From positions 17,730-81,729 of the forward strand of contig QEYB01001542.1 in assembly GCA_017562135.1 (NCBI GenBank): a DNA stretch of 64,000 nucleotides, given 5' to 3'. Origin of the DNA: Dipylidium caninum. Taxonomy: Eukaryota > Platyhelminthes > Cestoda > Cyclophyllidea > Dipylidiidae. Positions 57,301-64,000 of this stretch are shown in pieces. Every line of letters begins with the position of its first letter. The first letter of the stretch is position 1. A program made the translations under genes and the position numbers. The notes under the pieces were generated by a model. The model worked only from the letters and a program-made list of their open reading frames with translations. It made no database searches and was not told the origin of the DNA.

Positions 57301-60300
57301 AGCCACCGGTAATCCCACCGGCAGCCGATGAATAGATGTGGGGAGAGAAATGTGAGGTCGAGATTCGATGGTACATTTAACCGACTCAGTTTGCAATGTG
57401 AACGAATACAGCTGCCTGAGAGTTGGCTGTAAGGTGGTAAGCCCTGAGACATATTGCAAAAACTGGACATTTTGGCGCTAACTGTGAAATCTCGTACTCT
57501 ACGAATTGGAGGTCGCCGTGATTCGCGAAACTGCAACTGCACATACGCGTGGATGCGGCATAATTGTCATCATTGCTTAGTTCATCTTAAGTCCAGAGGG
57601 TGGTCTTTGAAATGTCTGGATTTGACATGAATTTCAACAGCCTTGATTTTGACATTTTGTTCCAATTCCATTGGTTTCTGGGCCCACCCACCTTACTTTC
57701 CCCTAATAATACGTCATACGGCGCTAACAAGAAGCGCAATTCCACTGCTGCTCAAATGAGAATTGAAGTTTATTATCTCTGAGGACAAGGTTACGTTTCT
57801 GACGACACTTTGTCAGTGAAAGATGAAGCCTCTCTTGTAGAGGAAACTGAATGGACCGTGCTCACTTTGAGCTGCTGTGACTGGCACAGCTGAGGAAGCC
57901 TAAATACACTTGAAGCCGATAGTGAAAGCAAATTGTGTATGGCAGTAAGCCAGTGAGATAGTAAAGATACTTGATGGTGAGGAGACAGTGAAGCGAGGTG
58001 CCTATCTGAGCTCGTCTTGGCAGATTGGTGAGCTGGCTCTAAATCCATGTATGTCAATGTTTGTTTCGTGAAAAAATTCACGTGAGTACATCAGTTCGCG
58101 GTTATAGAGGACCTTTCCCCACCACCCATATCACCTGTTCAGGAATACGGAAGGGGAAGGAGTAGAGTCGAAAGATGCATATGCGAAGTCCCAGTCCCCT
58201 GCCTGATACTTGCACAGCCTGCCGGTTTGGTGGAGGCAACTGCGCCTACTACTCACCCATTTGTCACGGACACGATCGCGGTTGCGCCCAGCGACCTTCC
58301 TTGTAACAGCAGAACTTGTGCTGTCCACACCTACGCATCCCTGTCATCGGATGCTGTGCATCCCCACTTATCCATCCCAACGCGAACAGTTGTGGATATT
58401 GCCTCGAGTACGTGGCTACAATAATTGCGCCAAATCTGGCTGCCAGTCCATTTTGACAAAGCAGCCATATCGCACTGACTCCAACCTGGCCTGAGGGATG
58501 AAGATGATGAAGCATCTCAGCCCAACCGGCAATCATTTTCCCATTTCGAATTTATCGGCGTTGACTACTAATTCATGATAAACCCTTCCAAAGCGTCCCA
58601 TGTGTCTGACATCACTTCCCTACCTCCCATAATGCCCCATAGCTAACCCCATTTCAAATTGGCCCATTTCGGTTGAGACAGTTTAACATATCTCATTGCT
58701 TCGGACATTAAAAATCCATTAGTTTGCCCGAAACAATCTCTAACACGTGTAGGTAAAGTGTAAAAACGGTTCAAAAGCATGGTACCGTCTTTCTCAAAGA
58801 ACAGTGCACTTAAGGAACCAAGAAATTACTCGTCATACTTGTGTGATGGTGAGGCCCCCAATGTCCCCCTCCGATGATATTTTATACTATCCAACCGACA
58901 CTGAAGTACAGAACTGAAGGTGCACTGTAAGGCGCATTCGAGACGTAATAATCGACTCTTCGCTGCTTGTGACGCCTTGCTCTCTCTCTCACTGCTACGT
59001 GGGTCGAAAGGCCAATGACCCACATCTAATGAAGTCAGCAGGGCCCTCCCTTATTACCCTAGTACAGCATATTGCGTCCCACAAACATGATTCTCTTTCC
59101 CACAAAAGGTTGCCGTGTTAGCGAAAAGTGGGCGGGCAGTGTGGTCTATTCTACCCGAAGAGACTCTCTTTACCCACGCGATGGCTCACGTTGCAAGCAC
59201 CCAAGTTTGCTCAGAACTGCCCTCGAAGGACTAGCACAAAGCTGGTTTAGTATGTTTTAAGGCGTGGTGACAAAAAAAGGGCAGCCCCTATACTAAGCGT
59301 CGATAAATGGCCGGAAATCCAAGCACCTAAACCCCGTATGCATTGGAAGGCAGGTAATTGATTTTATATGGCGGACCCGCCTGAGAATAACTCTCAGGCC
59401 AGATGACATGAAAGCTTGACTAGAACTGCATTCGGACGGTATACAAGTGTAACCGAATGAGCACTCCTCCACTCCCGAACGTACATCGCTTCACACTTGC
59501 CTTTCATGCGCTTGCGGACATTTCACCCGTCTACGAGTTGCTTCTCACTCATAACTCTACTGTACCAACCGGCTAAGCAGTCACAAGCTTATTGCGCACC
59601 ATATTATAGCCATATTTACTGAGACTAGTCCCCTACGCCCCTGTGCAGAAGAACCGAGCTCCCGCGAGGTGTGGTTCGGAGGATACACAGGGCTCTCCGC
59701 CGCCCGCGCGTAGTCCATGGCCAATCACTAATCCCCGGCGAAATAAGTGACTCCCCTAAGACTGGTGGCTCACCATATTCTTCTACGCGATTTATAGTGG
59801 GCGTCATTATGGGACAGCGAGATAATAGCGTACTCGCGCCTCCCAACCTATCATCCACTTCATTTCGTCTGTTTCCACCAGCTACCATCTCGTTCCACCT
59901 AGTACCTCGAAAGTCACCTATGAAGTCACAAAACAAGTACATACTTTCCACTCATCCCCACCCCATCACCCCTTAGTGGCCGTATACAAATGTCGCCATC
60001 TCTTTCACAAAGTCGACATACGCCTATTCTTGCGTGCACTTCAAGGCCCTCCAGTGGAAATACTCGTGCCACTCTACTTCTACTCTAAAAGGTGTTCACC
60101 AAAGGAAGAGAGTGGGCATCCGATCCTAGGCTTTCGGATGCAACCTCCATGTCATGGATAACACACCCAAAAGACAAAGTCACGGACATATCAAAATGAG
60201 GAAGTCGCATTTTTAGAGGGTGGAAAACTCTCTCCGATGGCCCTCGCCCCGTCGCATGACAATTGCTATAATTGATATTCACGACCTCCTATTCGAGGTT

Positions 60301-63300
60301 CTCGCCTCGTCTTGTTTGCCATAGTTGAAACCCTCCTGTTCCTTCCTCATTGGACAGTTTTCGATCGCCTGTGGACGGGCAACGAGACAATCGTGACTCC
60401 CCATCGTACTTCCACCACTGCGGTAAATTGCCTTTCTGCCCTTGTGTGTCCTCACGTGTCTCATCATGTGACGGGTCTCACTGTTATACTGTAACGTTAA
60501 CGAATTCAGAACTTTGATCCCTACAATTGGGTATATGTGCGAGCGTGGCTGAGACCGATGCTCACTATCTTCGCTTGCATATGTTACAACTAGCTATGGC
60601 CTCTTCCTTATTTGTCACTCCCCAGGAAGAGGTGACCAAACGGCATTACACTTAGGCGAGGACTAAGATTGACAGGGTTCTCATTTGGGAGATGAAAGCT
60701 GATGAGACGTCGGATCGGAGAGCACGACTTCGTGTGTGTCCAGACACCGATTGACGTGAACAAAGCCCAGCCGCCAGTGATCGGTGCAGAAGAAAGACAC
60801 CACCGACAATCTTCGCGTTACATTTGTTCTTGCACTTCCTTCCTGACACACTGCGCTCGTACCAGTGGCATCATTTTTATACCGGTCGGGCAATCATTTG
60901 TCGGCCTCCGCCCTCCACCACGCATTTGGAAGACATGACATCAAATGACCCGAAGGACCAGCGCCAAACTGCATGCTCCTCAACAGAAGCCATTGTCAAC
61001 TTTCATGTAACTGCGACTTCATAACAATCTAATATATTATAAGTCCCTTTAGCATGAGTTTGGCGATTTTTTAACTGTGTGTTAGCGAGATTGCCCATAG
61101 TGTTCCAGCATCACAGTTGGAGATACGAAAAAGTAATTTCAGTTTGATAGTTTAGCGAAAAAATCACACTTGGTTGTTAAATAGTTGGAGCTGTAGAGAC
61201 GGCTGGTTCCACTAAAAGATCTTGTTTCTATTTGTAAATAATACATGATATAGATGAAATTTGTTGTGACGCAAGTGGAAGATCCCGCTCGAAGTCATTT
61301 CAAGAGTGGTGCGGAACTTTTCACGCTTTAATCTCCTGACTCATCCATTTTCACACGCGAGGAAAGCCAACCAGCCCAGTCCGATTCTTCTCCGTCTCAT
61401 CCAGTCTATGCCGGTAGACTCGCCACACACCCCCACACACGGAGCCGGAGGACTGTTTCACAGACAAAACACCTGAGCGCACCCCGACGGTCCTTTCCGA
61501 TATCATTTACCTCCGTCCATCTACCACTTTCGCGTTCACCTGTGGTGCGCTTCGGCGTGGTCACTACTCCCTTCCCTTCCCTTCCCTTCCCTTCCCTACC
61601 CTCCCTTCGCCTTCACCTTCAATTCTGAGTCAATACCAAACCAATCAACCATCAACCAATCCGAACACCAACCAACCAACAAACCATCCTCTCCACAATA
61701 CATACCAGTCCCATGCCACCAAGCCTCATGGTATAACCTTACGCGAACAAAATCCTGCGACGGGAACTTTCCTGCCTTTGCAGGTGCCTGCTCACCCTCC
61801 TTACTAACATGAACTCATGAACTAAACTGCTTCTGCCTTTCTACCGCTCGCAGAGCTATCATGATCTTGTTCAGAGAAAGGGTATTGGCAAAGCGGCCCC
61901 ATATACTAAACACGTTAGATAGCCATATATGCTATCCCGTTTACTGTCCGGTCTTCTCACCCTTAAATAAGCAAATGGCCAAAATGCTCAATGTTCCAAT
62001 TTTCAGCGGGTCATGAAGATGCATCGGTTGTTGGCAAACAATAGACAGGAAGAAGAGTGGAGAGATGGGCGCTGATTTTTGTTTGACATGAACTTGCGAT
62101 TCTAGTATGCGTTTTAAGTAGTGGACTGACCGTTCACGTGACTATCGCTGTGATTTTGCAGCAGGGCTTCCGTTACACGGGTACCTCTCGATCAATATGA
62201 AACTACACAAATTGCAAACTGCAGGTCCTGCGGCCCATAGTGCAGCTGAACATTGTCACTGTGTTGTATATAAGCCTCTTAAGCTTCAAATGTCCAGCTA
62301 CGTTTTTAATGATCCTTCGGAGGCAGGATACGCAAAGAAGTGGGTTTGATTGTTAGGCTGTCTTTATGGCCCTGTTTCGCAGTCGTGCATAAAATATTGA
62401 GAGGCAAAAAGGTAAGTAAATTGCATACCTTGTTTGACGCTTTCCTACCTCCGTGTCACACCTAGTGCGCCAGAATAAGCTTAGCCGTAAACATTTATCC
62501 TCAAGAAACGGAATATGTGGAAAAAGCCTGCCGGACTAACCCAAATACTGAAATAATCCCACAACTCGGAAACAGTATTATTGGAAGGAGGAGATTGAGT
62601 ACGGAGTGCGGAGGGCGGCAGGCGCGAAGTGGGCAGAGCAGGGTGACAGGGTGAAGGGATTCGGGAAAGAGGAGCGTTTGGCATTTGCACACTGGTCGTC
62701 AAACAATCCACCTCTCGCGACGGCTTTAAACTGGACTACTTTAATTTACTCCACCTTGCTTTTTACTTAAAATCTCTCACATTAACTCCTCCTCAGTAAC
62801 TCCCCCTCTTTTCCTTTACTAGTTACTAATGACAGTAGTCTGTGTCATGTCACGTCGTGAAGGTGCCACGGTTGCCAAGTAACATCTGTTCTAAAATCCT
62901 CTCTCTCCAACAATAAAGTAATTTGACGATTTGCTCGACGTGGAGAGCCAAGCACAACGGTGCGAGAATAAGTAAACGCGAGTGATCAGATGTAGCAGAG
63001 AGAGCAGGCGGATCACTATGGCAAATGAACTGTCTTGTTACCTCTGGGTTGACAGTGAATGCACGACCCTGGGGATGAGAATTAATTGAGAGACCGTCTG
63101 GCACCTTTTAGTCTATCACAAAGGACTCTCACAGTGGTGGTAGAACGTTAGGGGGTCAGAATTGAGAAGACAAGGAGGCTATTGAACTGCAACTCAAGAC
63201 TGCCCTTAGTGACATGAACCGGTCACACTTGCCTCCATTGATCGCAAAAATCGGCCGGTTATCAGACATGGTTCACCTTGTGCAGCGCGTCAACTAAGAC

Positions 63301-64000
63301 AAGTGTGTTACGAGATAAAAGGAAGAACTCGACCTCTATTTGGTCTGCTCCATACACCCTCCACAGCTCACTGTTCAAAAGAGGCCACGGACATCGCGCC
63401 TTCTTCTCCATTGTTTGAACAAATGGTCTCTAGAGCTCACCTGTACTCATATCCGTTAAGATCATCAGGACCTGCGTATATTCGAGACACCTCTACGATT
63501 TTAGTATAGACACTCAACCTGACTCCCTCAGTCAACCCTGAAACTTCGGCTACCAAGCGGGGCCGAAGAGATGCAATGGTTTCGAACTAGCCGGGACTTC
63601 CGCGGGTTTTAATACCGCATTGTGACTATGAACACGCCCCAAGGGCAACCCAAAGTCATGCAGGCACTAACAGTTCTCCTCCAAGGCGGACCCCATGTCC
63701 CATGTGTCCCTGCCCACAAACTAGTTTTATAGTGGCGCGTTTTAGCGACTGACCGACGCGCATGTCCAACAAACAGTCCTAAAGTGGGTTGTCACGCGGT
63801 CAAAGCGGCTCAGCAACACTGACACCAGTAAAACCCTGCCAGCCTCTTAATGTAACTTGCTAGAGTGCAGCCCCAGGCGAGCCCCCATATTCTGAATTAG
63901 CGGGCCCATTACCTGCGAGGAGACCCACAATCAAACAACACCCGGTCTCTCCTCACAATGTATAGTCGTTGCTTGTCGACTAGCCTATATCTGCTGCATT
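54351..64000 (-). repeat. Right arm of giant inverted repeat, probably unpolished
   Basis: Reverse complement of 45,640-54,213. About the first 1.75 kb is nearly exact, with a single-base change seen near 54,699. From about 56,105 extra bases appear in short runs (AA to AAA, CCC to CCCC). From about 58,745 the arm is about 27% longer than its mate, and most of the excess is scattered small insertions. The copies of 48.3, 50.1 and 53.7 kb genes in it are broken accordingly. I do not annotate separate genes here. The arm runs off the window end. Confidence 0.85.

Noticed and set aside
54346..63104. Apparent paralogues of the 48-53.9 kb genes on the other strand
   Set aside because: They are the fold-back copy of the same sequence. 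Inner ones are near identical and outer ones are broken by scattered insertions, so counting them would double the genes.
1..64000. tRNA, rRNA, CRISPR arrays, transposase or reverse-transcriptase genes
   Set aside because: I looked for B-box-like GGTTCGANTCC, regular repeat-spacer arrays and recognisable enzyme motifs, and saw none.

Overview
The window looks like nuclear DNA from a small-genome metazoan; I cannot name the taxon. Coding sequence lies in short exons separated by GT-AG introns of about 50-96 nt. Well-placed TATA boxes sit about 35-55 nt upstream of start codons, and AATAAA signals follow several genes. I see no bacterial operons, ribosome binding sites, tRNA or rRNA genes, or CRISPR arrays. 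Most long open frames are chance frames in repetitive DNA.

From about 2.5 to 45 kb the window is a graveyard and nursery of one multigene family of small secreted proteins that I do not recognise. The unit is TATA box, signal-peptide exon 1 (127 nt in four copies), intron, exon 2 of exactly 256 nt opening with a Pro-Cys motif, intron, exon 3 and polyA signal. Introns are phase 1 and phase 2. Two copies are fully open: 16,869-17,620 (+, 205 aa) and 39,899-40,717 (-, 212 aa). Three are nearly open: 25,706-26,470 (+, intron 1 acceptor reads AC), 20,863-21,569 (-, broken exon 1) and 41,312-42,039 (+, stop in exon 2). About ten more are pseudogenes or exon fragments on both strands. Their flanks are shared as direct and inverted segmental duplications, so the locus has been shuffled repeatedly.

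From about 45.64 kb to the end the window is a giant fold-back. Sequence 45,640-54,213 is repeated in inverted orientation from 54,351 to 64,000 around a 137-nt spacer. The right arm is nearly identical for about 1.8 kb, then about 1% longer to about 58,745, then abruptly about 27% longer. The excess is mostly scattered small insertions. That profile fits an uncorrected read better than evolution, so right-arm genes should not be annotated as real paralogues.

The left arm holds unrelated small genes. There is a divergent pair of Tyr/Cys-rich proteins (53,677-53,916 + and a frameshifted copy at 50,123-50,403 -) sharing a CACGTGAGT-plus-TATA promoter. There is also an acidic secreted protein at 48,314-48,672 with a one-base frame break, and a Cys-rich open frame at 50,990-51,235 (-). 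The remaining sequence is repeats, microsatellites and DNA in which I see nothing I can support.
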